DNA from: Bacteroidales bacterium
GTDB taxonomy: Bacteria > Bacteroidota > Bacteroidia > Bacteroidales > F082
DNA: 52,416 bases
Direction: 5' to 3'
NCBI GenBank assembly: GCA_016291135.1
Contig: JAEFAE010000016.1
Location: 1 to 52,416 of the forward strand
Shown: positions 33,246-43,500 of the stretch, one piece after another
How the letters are laid out: every line of letters starts with the position of its first letter
Position numbering within the stretch: position 1 is the stretch's first letter
The notes under the pieces: model-generated
Databases searched by the model: none
Told to the model about the DNA's origin: nothing
Seen by the model: only the letters and a program-made list of their open reading frames with translations
Made by a program: the position numbers and the translations under genes

Positions 33246-35900
33246 TTACTCCAGGCTGTCGCCCGTCTCCGTGTCGCCCTCCTTGGCGGTCTGCTCCAGC
33301 TCCATCTTTCCGAAGCGGAAGGTAACGCCGGCAGAGATGTAACGGCTGTTGAGCATCTTGCGGGTGCTGTCGGTGATGTAATACGGGTTGGTGTTGGTCG
33401 ATCCGGAACCGATGCGCGCGCCCCAGTTGAAGAGGTCCTGGACGTTGACATACACCGACAGGCGACGGTTGAAGAAGTCGCTACGGGCGCCGATGTTCAG
33501 GAAGTAGCGCGCCTTACGCTCGCTCATCAGGCTGATGGTGGGCGAATTGTAACCGGCAGCCACCGTCAGCATGTACTGGTCGAAGATCTTGGTCCAGGCA
33601 TTCACACGGACGCTCCACGACCACTTGTCGTTCTGGTCGGTCTGGTGGTTGAGGTTGCCGAACTCGTCCACACGGTCGTACTCCATCCGGTAGCCGTAGT
33701 CGTAGACGTTGGCGAAGAGCCGTACGTTGAAGAAACCCGTGGGACGGTAGGTCATGTTGAGCGAGGTGCCGTAACGCCACGACGTTCCCATGTTGTAGGG
33801 CATCGAATAGCTGATGATGCGTTCCAGGTAGTCGTCGTATTCGGCATCGGTGAGCGAGCTGACCTCGTTGGTGCTCAGCCGTCCGTAGGCCTCCACGCCG
33901 ACGTTGCCGAAACGGTCGAAGAACTTCTGCCATCCGGCTTCCATGCTGTGGGTGTAGGAATTCTTAAGGCCGTCGGGATTGCCGGTGAAATAGTTGTTCT
34001 CGCCGTAGCGGCGGAACGAGCTGTACTGGTCCTCACGGGCGTGCGACATGCGCATCGAGTAGTTGAGCTTCAAGTTGTGCATGTCCTCGGTGCGGTACGT
34101 CAAGTGCAGTGAAGGACGGAACATGAGGAAATACAAGGTGCTGTCATCGGCGAAAGGCATGTAACTGTCATAGAGATAGTTGACCCGATCCGTACCAACG
34201 CCCATGCCCGTGCTGAGGGTAAAGCCGCCCCAACGATGGGTCCAGTTGACATCCGCGTTGACACTCGCATCATCCCCGATGAAATGATAGGTACGCAAGG
34301 TATCCATCACCATACCGTCGATATCGTTGTAACGGTGGTAGTCGTTGTTGTCGTACCCGACGTCCGCACGCAGACCGTAGCTCATCTCGCCATCCTCGCT
34401 ATAAGGACGGTTGTAACGGGCATCGAGGCTGACGCCACCGCTCCGCATGTTGGAGAGCAGGTAGCGGTGCTCGTCGAGGTCGGTATAGACGTCGTACAGA
34501 CGGTTGTACCATTGTTCGCTGGCGTTGTTGTTGAACCTCGTGTTCAAGCCAATGCGGAGGTTGTGGCCCTTCTCGTCGAACTTCTTGGTATAGTCGGCAC
34601 CCAGGTGGCTGAAGATGTTCCTGGAGTCGGTGGCGCTGTTGGTGGAGTCGACAAACACTTCCGAAAACATCGGCACGGAGTCGAGATAATAATAGGTCTG
34701 GGACTGCGAACGGATCGAGCTGTTGTCGCCCCAGTTCATGAAACCGCCTCCGTCGATGGAGATCTCGCTGGTGCTGTCGATCTCATAGTTGAGGTTCAGG
34801 AACATGTTGGCACTCTTGCCTAGGTTGACGTCGTTTTGGAACACCTCACTATAATAGGTGGTGTCGTAGGTGCCTTCCACGGCGCCGTCGCGACGGCGCC
34901 AAGCGAAGTCTTCGTTCGAATTCTCACGCTTGCTGTAGCGTCCCGAAGCAAAGAGGTTGACACTCAGACGGTCCTTCTTCCACATGTAGCTGACCCAAGG
35001 CGACACGAAAGGCTGGTTGGAGCCGTTGACGCCGAAGCTGACGAACTGGTTGCTCTTGATGTGGGCCGAGGTGACGATGTTGATCACCGCCTCTGCCTCG
35101 GTGGCGTATTTGGCCGAAGGGTTGGTGATGGTTTCCACGCGGGCGAGGGCGTTGGCCGGCAGCGTCTGCAGGTAGGTCTTGAGGTTCTCCTCGGTCAGCT
35201 TCGAAGGCTTGTCGTTGATCCAGATCTCCACGCTGGAGACGCCACGGAGCGTGATGTTGCCTTCCACGTCGACCTCCACACCCGGTGCGTTCTGCAAGGC
35301 GTCCTCGGTGGTACCCGTCTGGATGGAGGGGTCTTCGCTGACGTTGTAGACCAGCTTCTCGCCGTCCATGGCATAGAGTGGCTTCTCGGCCGTGACGGTA
35401 ACCTCGTTCAGGGAGGTGACGCCTTGTTTGATGCGCAAGACGCCCAGGTCGGTGTTGTTGGTCACGCTGAACGGCAGGCTGAAGGTCTCATAGCCGATGG
35501 CAGACACCCTGAGCAGGAAACCGCCCTGGGGCACGCCGACGATCTCGAACAAACCGTCCATATTGCTGACCGAACCCTTCACAAACGATTGGTCAACCGT
35601 ATCCAACACGGCCACATTGACGAAAGGAAGGTACTCGCCGGTACCGGCATCGCGCAAGATGCCCGCCACGGTGAAGGTATCCCCTTCGCGCACCTTTTTC
35701 TTGGGTTTTACGTTGGTGGTAGGCTGGTTCTGTCCCCACTGACGGTCACCACCCATGGGCGGACGTCGTCCGCCGGGGTAGCCACCGCCCCATCCGCCGC
35801 CACCGGGATGACGTCCCCCGGGAGGTTGGGCGATGCACAATGCGGTTGAGAGAACCAATATGAGCGCAAACAGCGCCCTGAGCAGGAATCCTTTTTTCAT
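33246..35900 (-). CDS. TonB-receptor-like outer-membrane beta-barrel protein with CarboxypepD_reg domain
   Basis: The start MKKGFLLRALFALILV at 35900 gives 884 residues with a signal peptide ending CIAQ. A glycine-proline-rich linker (GGGGWGGGYPGGRRPPMGG) comes first. A CarboxypepD_reg-like domain follows (residues ~75-160, VAGILRDAGTGEYLPFVNVA), then a plug-like domain with EVTVTAEKPLYAMDGEKLVY and TLRGVSSVEIWINDKP. The rest is a large barrel ending in FRFGKMELEQTAK. It belongs to the Bacteroidota outer membrane beta-barrel family related to TonB receptors, with unknown ligand. A -7 element stands at 35921-35928. Confidence 0.85.
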   Translation of the reverse strand: MKKGFLLRALFALILVLSTALCIAQPPGGRHPGGGGWGGGYPGGRRPPMGGDRQWGQNQPTTNVKPKKKVREGDTFTVAGILRDAGTGEYLPFVNVAVLDTVDQSFVKGSVSNMDGLFEIVGVPQGGFLLRVSAIGYETFSLPFSVTNNTDLGVLRIKQGVTSLNEVTVTAEKPLYAMDGEKLVYNVSEDPSIQTGTTEDALQNAPGVEVDVEGNITLRGVSSVEIWINDKPSKLTEENLKTYLQTLPANALARVETITNPSAKYATEAEAVINIVTSAHIKSNQFVSFGVNGSNQPFVSPWVSYMWKKDRLSVNLFASGRYSKRENSNEDFAWRRRDGAVEGTYDTTYYSEVFQNDVNLGKSANMFLNLNYEIDSTSEISIDGGGFMNWGDNSSIRSQSQTYYYLDSVPMFSEVFVDSTNSATDSRNIFSHLGADYTKKFDEKGHNLRIGLNTRFNNNASEQWYNRLYDVYTDLDEHRYLLSNMRSGGVSLDARYNRPYSEDGEMSYGLRADVGYDNNDYHRYNDIDGMVMDTLRTYHFIGDDASVNADVNWTHRWGGFTLSTGMGVGTDRVNYLYDSYMPFADDSTLYFLMFRPSLHLTYRTEDMHNLKLNYSMRMSHAREDQYSSFRRYGENNYFTGNPDGLKNSYTHSMEAGWQKFFDRFGNVGVEAYGRLSTNEVSSLTDAEYDDYLERIISYSMPYNMGTSWRYGTSLNMTYRPTGFFNVRLFANVYDYGYRMEYDRVDEFGNLNHQTDQNDKWSWSVRVNAWTKIFDQYMLTVAAGYNSPTISLMSERKARYFLNIGARSDFFNRRLSVYVNVQDLFNWGARIGSGSTNTNPYYITDSTRKMLNSRYISAGVTFRFGKMELEQTAKEGDTETGDSLE

Positions 35901-35920
35901 ATCTTGGACAAATTTGGTCG

Positions 35921-35928
35921 CAAAAATA
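35921..35928 (-). promoter_or_regulatory. -7 promoter element for the barrel gene
   Basis: TATTTTTG on the minus strand, exact TAnnTTTG, 20 bases above the ATG at 35900; it fixes that start. Confidence 0.6.
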
Positions 35929-36044
35929 ACAAAAACACACCTACTTTTATAGAAAACAATGGCTAAAAAGGAAAAAAAGCGGGATGAAACGCTTCCCCGT
36001 CCGGTTGACAAATCTTCAAATGTATGCAAAATCAAAAAAAAGTG

Positions 36045-36052
36045 TATCTTTG
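36045..36052 (+). promoter_or_regulatory. -7 promoter element for the small barrel gene
   Basis: TATCTTTG, exact TAnnTTTG, 49 bases before the ATG at 36102, leaving an AT-rich 5' leader. Confidence 0.65.
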
Positions 36053-36101
36053 CAGCACGAAAACGAAAACTAACCAATCAATTCATTAAACAAACAACAT
36101 C

Positions 36102-36734
36102 ATGAAAAGATTCATCGCTATCGTGGCTTTCGTAGCCGCCATGTTTGTTGCCGGCAATGCCCAGGCACAACTCAGCGTCCGTTTCGGTTATGCACCTGAG
36201 ACGTCTACCAGCAAGTACAACTCTGCAACCACTTCTCAAAACTACAACGGTTTCTTCGTTGGTGTCCACAACAACTTCATGTTGAAGAGCGGACTCGGCC
36301 TCACCCTTGGCGTCCAAGGACGTATGAATATGAGGACTGAGAAAGAAACCATCGCAACGGTTACCAACACAACAAAGGATCGCCAGATTCTCATTGATGT
36401 GCCGGTCGCACTGAACTACACCATCGCTTTTGGTCCGAACGTGAAGGTCACTCCTTTTGTCGGTCCCATGGTAAGCTTTGGACTCTCTGGAAAGACCGTT
36501 GCTTCTCAGCATGGCGGCATCACCAACATCGACCTTGAAGAAACGTTCGATTGGTATGGCGACGATGCCATGCTGAAGCGCCTCAACCTCTCCGTCATGG
36601 GTGGTGTCAACCTCAAGTACATCCGCATGAACCTCTTTGCCGGCTACCAGATGGGCCTGCTCGACATCGACACGTTCAACGATACCACCACCAAGACCAG
36701 TGGTTTCTTCGTTGGCCTCGGCTACGACCTTTAA
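36102..36734 (+). CDS. Small outer-membrane beta-barrel protein (porin-family, OmpX-like)
   Basis: A 210-residue protein with a signal peptide (MKRFIAIVAFVAAMFVAGNA) and a predicted eight-strand barrel: alternating strands such as LSVRFGYAPETST, NGFFVGVHNNFM, LGLTLGVQGRM and FFVGLGYDL, ending in a Leu after an aromatic pattern. This is the common Bacteroidales outer membrane beta-barrel/PorT-like set with no proven ligand. It has its own promoter and a strong shared terminator at 36794-36829. Confidence 0.82.
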   Translation: MKRFIAIVAFVAAMFVAGNAQAQLSVRFGYAPETSTSKYNSATTSQNYNGFFVGVHNNFMLKSGLGLTLGVQGRMNMRTEKETIATVTNTTKDRQILIDVPVALNYTIAFGPNVKVTPFVGPMVSFGLSGKTVASQHGGITNIDLEETFDWYGDDAMLKRLNLSVMGGVNLKYIRMNLFAGYQMGLLDIDTFNDTTTKTSGFFVGLGYDL

Positions 36735-36793
36735 TTGAAACAATCATAACCGCCAAGACGCCTTCGCTCAAACGAGGGTTTACAAGGGCGGAC

Positions 36794-36829
36794 AAAAAAA
36801 TGAGAGGCCTTGCGGCCTCTCATTTTTTT
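36794..36829. terminator. Bidirectional intrinsic terminator
   Basis: TGAGAGGCC (36801-36809) and GGCCTCTCA (36814-36822) around a TTGC loop, with A7 before and T7 after, so it can stop transcripts from both the small barrel gene and the convergent lipoprotein gene. Confidence 0.9.
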
Positions 36830-36851
36830 GTGTCCCATCCGGGCTTCGTCC

Positions 36852-37355
36852 TTATTTGAACTTGACGGAAGCGACCAGCGGAGCAAAGTAGGCCTCGTAT
36901 TCAGCCGCCTTGTTCTTGGTGTACTGGAGGGAGCCGCTCACCGCGTTGCCATTGCCATCGAGGACGATGAAGGCGTCTCTGGTGAAGTCGCCGTTGGTGG
37001 TGCGCATGGTCATCACCTTGTCCTTGACCTTGGGATCCTCGCAGGTCTCACCGTTGTTCTTGTACATGTAAGCCAGGTTCTCAGCATACTTCTTGAGTTG
37101 GCTTACCTCGGGTGCCATGTCGCTGAAGGAAGCGTCCAGCTGGGCTTCGGTGTCGTCGGTTCTGGCATTGAGGAAGCCGGTCGACCAGGTCACCTCCATG
37201 TCACCAGGATACTGGATCGAGAAGTTTTCGTTTTCATAGGTCACGAAGGTCTCCGGGATCTTCACGTTCTCGGTTTTCGTTTCGGTTCCCTTTCCCTTGC
37301 AGGACGCAAAGACCACCAACAGGGCGGCCATTGCCACGAATAAGTACTTTTTCAT
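36852..37355 (-). CDS. Hypothetical lipoprotein (167 aa)
   Basis: The start MKKYLFVAMAALLVVFASC at 37355 gives a signal peptide with lipobox VFASC and 167 residues; a frame starting 15 codons earlier would cross the promoter leader. The body resembles small Bacteroidales lipoproteins: FVTYENENFSIQYPGDMEVT and MTMRTTNGDFTRDAFIVLDG. No family is recognised. A full promoter (TTG, 20-base spacer, TACCTTTG) lies at 37398-37428, so it is an individually regulated gene. Confidence 0.75.
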   Translation of the reverse strand: MKKYLFVAMAALLVVFASCKGKGTETKTENVKIPETFVTYENENFSIQYPGDMEVTWSTGFLNARTDDTEAQLDASFSDMAPEVSQLKKYAENLAYMYKNNGETCEDPKVKDKVMTMRTTNGDFTRDAFIVLDGNGNAVSGSLQYTKNKAAEYEAYFAPLVASVKFK

Positions 37356-37397
37356 CTTTTGATAGTTTAGTGATACATAAAAGTTGTTTTCGAAGCA

Positions 37398-37428
37398 CAA
37401 AGGTAACGGATTCCGATTCTTGACGCAA
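37398..37428 (-). promoter_or_regulatory. Promoter of the 37355 lipoprotein gene
   Basis: Minus strand TTG (37428-37426), a 20-base spacer, then TACCTTTG (37405-37398): a good sigma-ABfr promoter, 43 bases above the ATG. Confidence 0.7.
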
Positions 37429-37486
37429 GTATTTTTTTTACTTTTTCTTCATGAAGAATTCTCTTTTATTATTGTTTTTTTCTTCT

Positions 37487-37494
37487 TAATTTTG
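37487..37494 (+). promoter_or_regulatory. -7 promoter element for the beta-1,2-glucan synthase-like gene
   Basis: TAATTTTG, exact TAnnTTTG, 17 bases before the ATG at 37511. Confidence 0.6.
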
Positions 37495-37510
37495 CCTTTT
37501 TACATCATTC

Positions 37511-40500
37511 ATGGCTATGAAAAGCACGTACTCCATCTTCAAAGACAGCGTCAAAACCATCACCGAATACTACATGCTGCTGGTCGAAGAGACTAAGTCT
37601 CAACGTCTTGTGGGCAGTACCAACGAATGGGTTCTTGACAACTATTATATGATCAGCGAACAGGAGAAAGTCCTGAAAGTGGACCTGCTGAGCAAGAGCT
37701 TCCGCAAGCTGGAAGGCGAACGCATGAAACAGCTCGAGGAAGTGCTCCGCGAGTTCCTCTCCAAGAGCCACTACCAGGTCGACAAGGACCTGTTCTTCCA
37801 CTTCCTCCAACAGGTGCAGGAAGCGCGCCAGGACTACTTCACCTATCCCGAGGTGTGCGCCCTGCTGCCGCTGATGAAATGCATCCTGCTCAAGGAGTTG
37901 GCCGGACTCTGCCGCCAGATGACCGCCGACGGGGCGTACCACTACTCTCCCACCGACAAGGCCCTGGCCGACATGGAGAAACTCAACGACGCAGCGTTGC
38001 AGAACCTGACCATGATGAACCTCTTCAATTCGTTGAAGAAGATGACCAAGCTGCCCATGTCCGAGATGATCGACAGCATCAGCTATTCCGAGAAGATGCT
38101 CAAGGAGGAGAAGGCCGACATGTACGACCAGATGTACGACCGCACCAAGGACGACTACCGGGCAAAGATCACACGGCTGAGCAAGAAACGCAAGGTCAAG
38201 GAACACGAGCTGGTGAAGGAGCTGGTGGCCAAGGCCGACGAAAAGGGCGAGCATGTAGGCTGGCAGCTCTTCCCTCCGAAGAAATGGAACGCCCGCGCCC
38301 ATTGGTATGTGTGGATCGTAGTGCTGGCCTCGCTGGGGCTGGCCCTGGGTTTTGCCACGTGGGCGACCTCCGGGCGGGGATTCAACTGGGTCTCCATCGT
38401 GCTCACCGTCCTGATGTGGGTGCCGATGAGCCAGATCGTCATCGACCTCTTCAACCAGTTGCTCTACCGCATCCATAAGCCCGTCAACACCTTCAAGATC
38501 AAGTTCAAGGACGGCTTGATCCCGAAAGAATACGCTACCATGGTCATCATGCCGACCATCCTCAAGAACAAGGCACGCACCGTGGAGCTGCTGGAACAAC
38601 TGGAGATCTACTACCTCTCCAACATCAACCGCGCTAGCGACGGACAACGTCTCGAGAGCCGTCCGCAGAACCTCTACTACACCCTCATCGGCGACGCCGC
38701 GGCAGGCCCCAACGAGGACATGCCCTGGGACGACGAGGTGGTGGAGGCCGGCCTCGCCAAGGTGAAGGAGCTCAACGCCAAATACGGGGCGCCGATCTTC
38801 AACTTCGTGTATCGCCGTCGCGCCTGGAGCGACGGCGAGAACTGCTGGCTCGGCCATGAGCGCAAGCGCGGCGCCATCCTGCATTTCAACGACCTGCTGC
38901 TGGGCAACACCTCGGAGGCCGACAAGCAGAAGCGTTTCCGCTGCGAGACCATCAGCCAGTGGCGCGAACGCCAAGCCGACCAGACCGGCACCACGGAATG
39001 CCCCATCACCTTCATCATCACCCTCGACACCGACACCGAGCTGGTGCTCTACTCGGCCCAGAAGCTCATCGGCGCCATGGCGCATCCGCTGAACCGCGCC
39101 CAGCTGTCACCCGACGGACGTCGGGTGAATGCCGGCTACGGCATCATGCAACCCCGTGTCAACGTCGACGTGGAAGTCACCAACAAGAGCCGCTACGCCC
39201 AGCTGTTCGCCGGCCTCGGCGGCCTCGACGTCTATACCACCGCCTCCTTCGAGCTCTATCAGGACATCTTCAACGAAGGCAGCTTCTGCGGCAAGGGCAT
39301 CTACGACCTGCGGGTCTTCCAGCAGGTGCTCCGGGGCACCTTCCCCGAGAACCTCATCCTCAGCCACGACCTCATCGAGGGCTGCCACATCCGCTGCGGC
39401 CTGATCAACGACCTGGAGCTGTTCGACGACAACCCGTCCAACTACATCGACGACGCCAAGCGTCACCACCGCTGGACCCGCGGCGACTGGCAGATCATCG
39501 ACTGGCTGAAGAACACCGTGCGCAACGAGAAGGGCGAGAAGGTGAAGAACCAGGTGAACACCATCGGCCGCTGGAAGATCTTCGACAACCTGCGGCGTTC
39601 CGTGCTGAGCCTCGCCCTGCTGGTGGTGCTCTTCGTCGGGTTCAGCGGCCTGATCTGGGCCCATCCCGCCTGGTTCCTGCTCGTGGCCCTGGTGGCCGTG
39701 GCGAGCCCCATCGTCTTCTTCATCCTCGGACAGATCACCAAACTGCCCTCCTTCGGCAAACGATACCACTACTACGCCACCTTGATGCGCGGCTTCCAGG
39801 TGATCATCTACCGTTCGTTCGTGCAGTTCGCCCTGCTTCCCAAGGAGGCTTGGATGTACACCGACGCCCTGATCCGTGCCTGCTACCGGATGTGGTTCAG
39901 CCACAAGAACCTGCTCAACTGGATCACCAGCGACGAGGCCGCCAAGAGCACCAAGGGCACCCTCGGCGACTACATCGGCAAGTTCTGGTTCAACTACGTG
40001 GCCTCCGCCATCCTCGCCGGGCTGTATTTCCTCTGGGGACAGGGAAGCACCATCGACCTCATCGCCTTGCTGTTCTGCGTGGTATCTTGGTGTGGCGCGC
40101 CTTTCCTCATGTTCTGGCTGGGCAAGAAGTTCCCCCAAGACAAGAAGAGCCTCAACGCCAAGGAGACCGAGGAGATCAAGCAGCTGGCCCAGGAGACCTG
40201 GCATTTCTTCGACAGCCAGATCACGGCCGACACCCATTACCTCATCCCCGACAACTACCAGCTCAACCGCGACAAGAAAGCGGACTACAAGACCTCGCCG
40301 ACCAACATCGGCTATTCACTCACTTCCATCATCTCCGCCGCCCAACTCGGATTCATCACGCATCAAGCCGCGGTGGAACGTCTGGAACACATCATCGGGA
40401 CCGTGGAGAAGCTTCCCAAGTGGAACGGCCATCTCTTCAACTGGTACCACATCGAGACGCTCAAGGCGCTGCCCAACTACTTCGTCTCCACCTGCGACAG

Positions 40501-43500
40501 CGGCAACTTCGTGGCTTGCCTCTACACCTTGAAAGGGTATCTGTTGGAAGCCAGAAGCAAGGAGACCGAAGTCGGGAACCTGATCGAACGGGTGCAGAAG
40601 CTGATCGAGAAGACCGACTTCTCGAAGCTGTACAACCCCGAGCTCGACGTGTTCAGCATCGGCTACGACTACGGCGCCCATGCCCTCCTGCCCTACCATT
40701 ACAACAACTTCGCCTCCGAGGCCCGTTTGACGAGCTTCCTCACCATCGCCCAGGGCGACGCGCCCTACAAGCACTGGTTCTGCCTCGACAAGACACTGGT
40801 GCAGTACAAGGGCTACAAGGGCGTGGCCTCGTGGTACGGCACGCTCTTCGAGTACTGCATGCCGTTGATCTTCCTGCCCACCTACAAGCACACCCTGATG
40901 GACGAGACCTACAGCTTCGCCGTCCGGGCCCAGCGCGCCTTCATCAAGAACGTCAACCCGATGCTGCCCTGGGGTATCTCCGAGACAGCATACAACGAAC
41001 TCGACGATGCGCAAAACTATAAGTATCATGCCTTTGGCGTTCCTTACCTCAAGTTCCAGAACACCACCCCCGACCGCATCGTCATCTCGCCCTACAGCTC
41101 GCTGCTGGCCATCAGCATCAACGACCGCGCGGTCTACGACAACCTGCAGCGCTTCAAGTGCCTCAACATGAACGACGACATGGGCTTCTACGAGAGCTAC
41201 GACGAAGACGACCACGTGCCGGTATATGCCCACTACGCGCACCATCAGGGCATGATCCTCGCCTCGCTGGCCAACTACCTCGACGGCCACTGCCTGCAGC
41301 ACTTCTTCATGCAGGAACCCATCTTCAAGTCGATGGAGACCCTGTTGAAGGAAAAGGCACAGGTACAGCCTTATATAGACCTCAAGGTCACGCAATACAA
41401 ACGCTATCAATACTCCAAGGTACAGACTGAGAGCGACGCCCGCGACTACGACGGCATCGCCACCGTGCCCGAGATCGGCGTGGTCAGCAACGGAAGCTAC
41501 ACCGTCCTGCTCAACGACCGCGGCTCGGGATTCTCGCGCTACCGCAACATCCTCATCAACCGCTACCGCAAGATCACGGCCGACCACCACGGCACCTATC
41601 TCTATATACGCAACCTGCGCAACGACAAGCTCTGGAGCAACACCTACTCGCCGCTCGACGTGATGCCTTCGCAATACCGGGTCAGCTTCGCCTCCGACAA
41701 GGTGAGCTACCTCCGCGTGGACGACGAGATCGAGACCAAGACGGAGATCACCGTGCTGAAGGACCACTTCGCCGAGATCCGCCGTTACACCTTCACCAAC
41801 AACGGCAGCCAGGACGTCGACCTCGAACTCACCAGCTATGGCGAGGTGGTGATGGCCCCGCGCGAGACGGACGCCTCGCACCGTATCTTCAACAGCATGA
41901 AGATCACCAGCGAATACGACAGCGAACACGAGGCCCTCATCTTCAGCAAGCCCGCCGGCGACGACGGATACAGCCAGCTCTTCGTGCTGCACAAGCTCTT
42001 CGTGGGCTACGCGGACTTCAACCACAACGACCCCGACCTCGACGTGCAGTATGAGACCTCGAGGGTCAAGTTCCTGGGCCGCGGCGGCAGCAACCGTCAC
42101 GCCTACGTCATCGACAACCACCGCACGCTGAGCAACACGGTGGGCACCACCCTCGACCCGATCATGAGCATGCGCCGCCGCATCCATGTGCCCGCTGGCG
42201 ACACGGTGGCGGCCTTCCTCATCACCGGATTCGCCAAGGCTCGCGAACAGCTCATCCAGCTGGTGGAACAATACCGCAACGCCATCGACATCGAGGATGC
42301 CTTCAAGAAAGCCTCCGTATACAACAACATGCGCACAGGCATGTCACTGCTCAAGGGTGCGCAGATGCGGCTCTACAACAGCATCTCGAAATACATCCTC
42401 CAGACGGCCACCTTCGGCAACCACCGTCAGGAGCTGCTGGCCAAGAACACGCTCTCGCAGAGCGGCCTCTGGCGCTTCGGCATCAGCGGCGACCTGGCCA
42501 TCGTCCTCATGGAGATCGACGACATCAACCGCTCCGGCTTCGCCAAGGAGATGCTCCGCGCCTTCGAATATTACAAGGTGCATGGCATGGTGCTCGACCT
42601 GGTCTTCATCAACGACGTGCCGGGCGACGACCACGACGGCCTCACCCACTTCATCCGCAACATGGCCAACACCGAACATTTGTGGGCCAACCACGAGCAG
42701 GCGGGCAAGGTGTTCATCCTCAACGGCAACGAGATCACCGACGAGGAACGCACCCTGCTGCGCACGGTGGCACGCATCGACTTCAACAACCACGAGCGTA
42801 TCGAACAGCAGCTGCAAGACCTCGAGGCGGCCAACCAACAGTATCAGGACAAGGTGGAATACCCGGTCATGAAACCCGCCGCCCAGTTCCGTGTGTGGAG
42901 CAGCCTCGACTTCTACAACCAATACGGCGGCTTCGACAACGGCGGTCGCGACTACGTGGTCACCAACACCAACACCCCGATGCCGTGGATCAACGTCATC
43001 GCCAACCCGCGCTTCGGCTGCATCGTCAGCTCCACCATGGCCGGCTTCTCGTTCGCCTTCAACGCCCAGCAGTTCAAGCTCACGGGCTGGAGCAACGACA
43101 TCGTCCGCGACAACGCCTCCGAAATGCTCCTCATCGACAAGCAGCAGTTCATCCCGGCCACAGCACGCCACGGGCAAGGCTACTCGGCCTTCGACGCACA
43201 ATACGACGAATATAACGTCAAGGTCCGTGTCTTCGTCGCCAAGGAACGCCTCGAGAAATACTACCAGATCAAGATCGAAAACAAGACCGACGCCCCCAAG
43301 GACCTGGAGCTCGACATGGTGTACAAGCTCGTGCTGGGCACCACCGAAGAGAAGACGGCCCGTTACCTCTACTCCGAATGGGACGAGGCCACGCACAGCA
43401 TCTACGTCCGCAACGTCTATCACGAGCTGTTCCGCGACACGAGGGTGCAGCTCACCGCCGTGGGCGAGGGCATCACGGGCGACCAGTTCGACTATTCGCT

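Noticed and set aside
30105..35849. Antisense frames across the M16 protease and barrel genes
   Set aside because: Same reason: Val/Gly/His-rich translations opposite GC-ending codons, with no family match and no ribosome or promoter signal.
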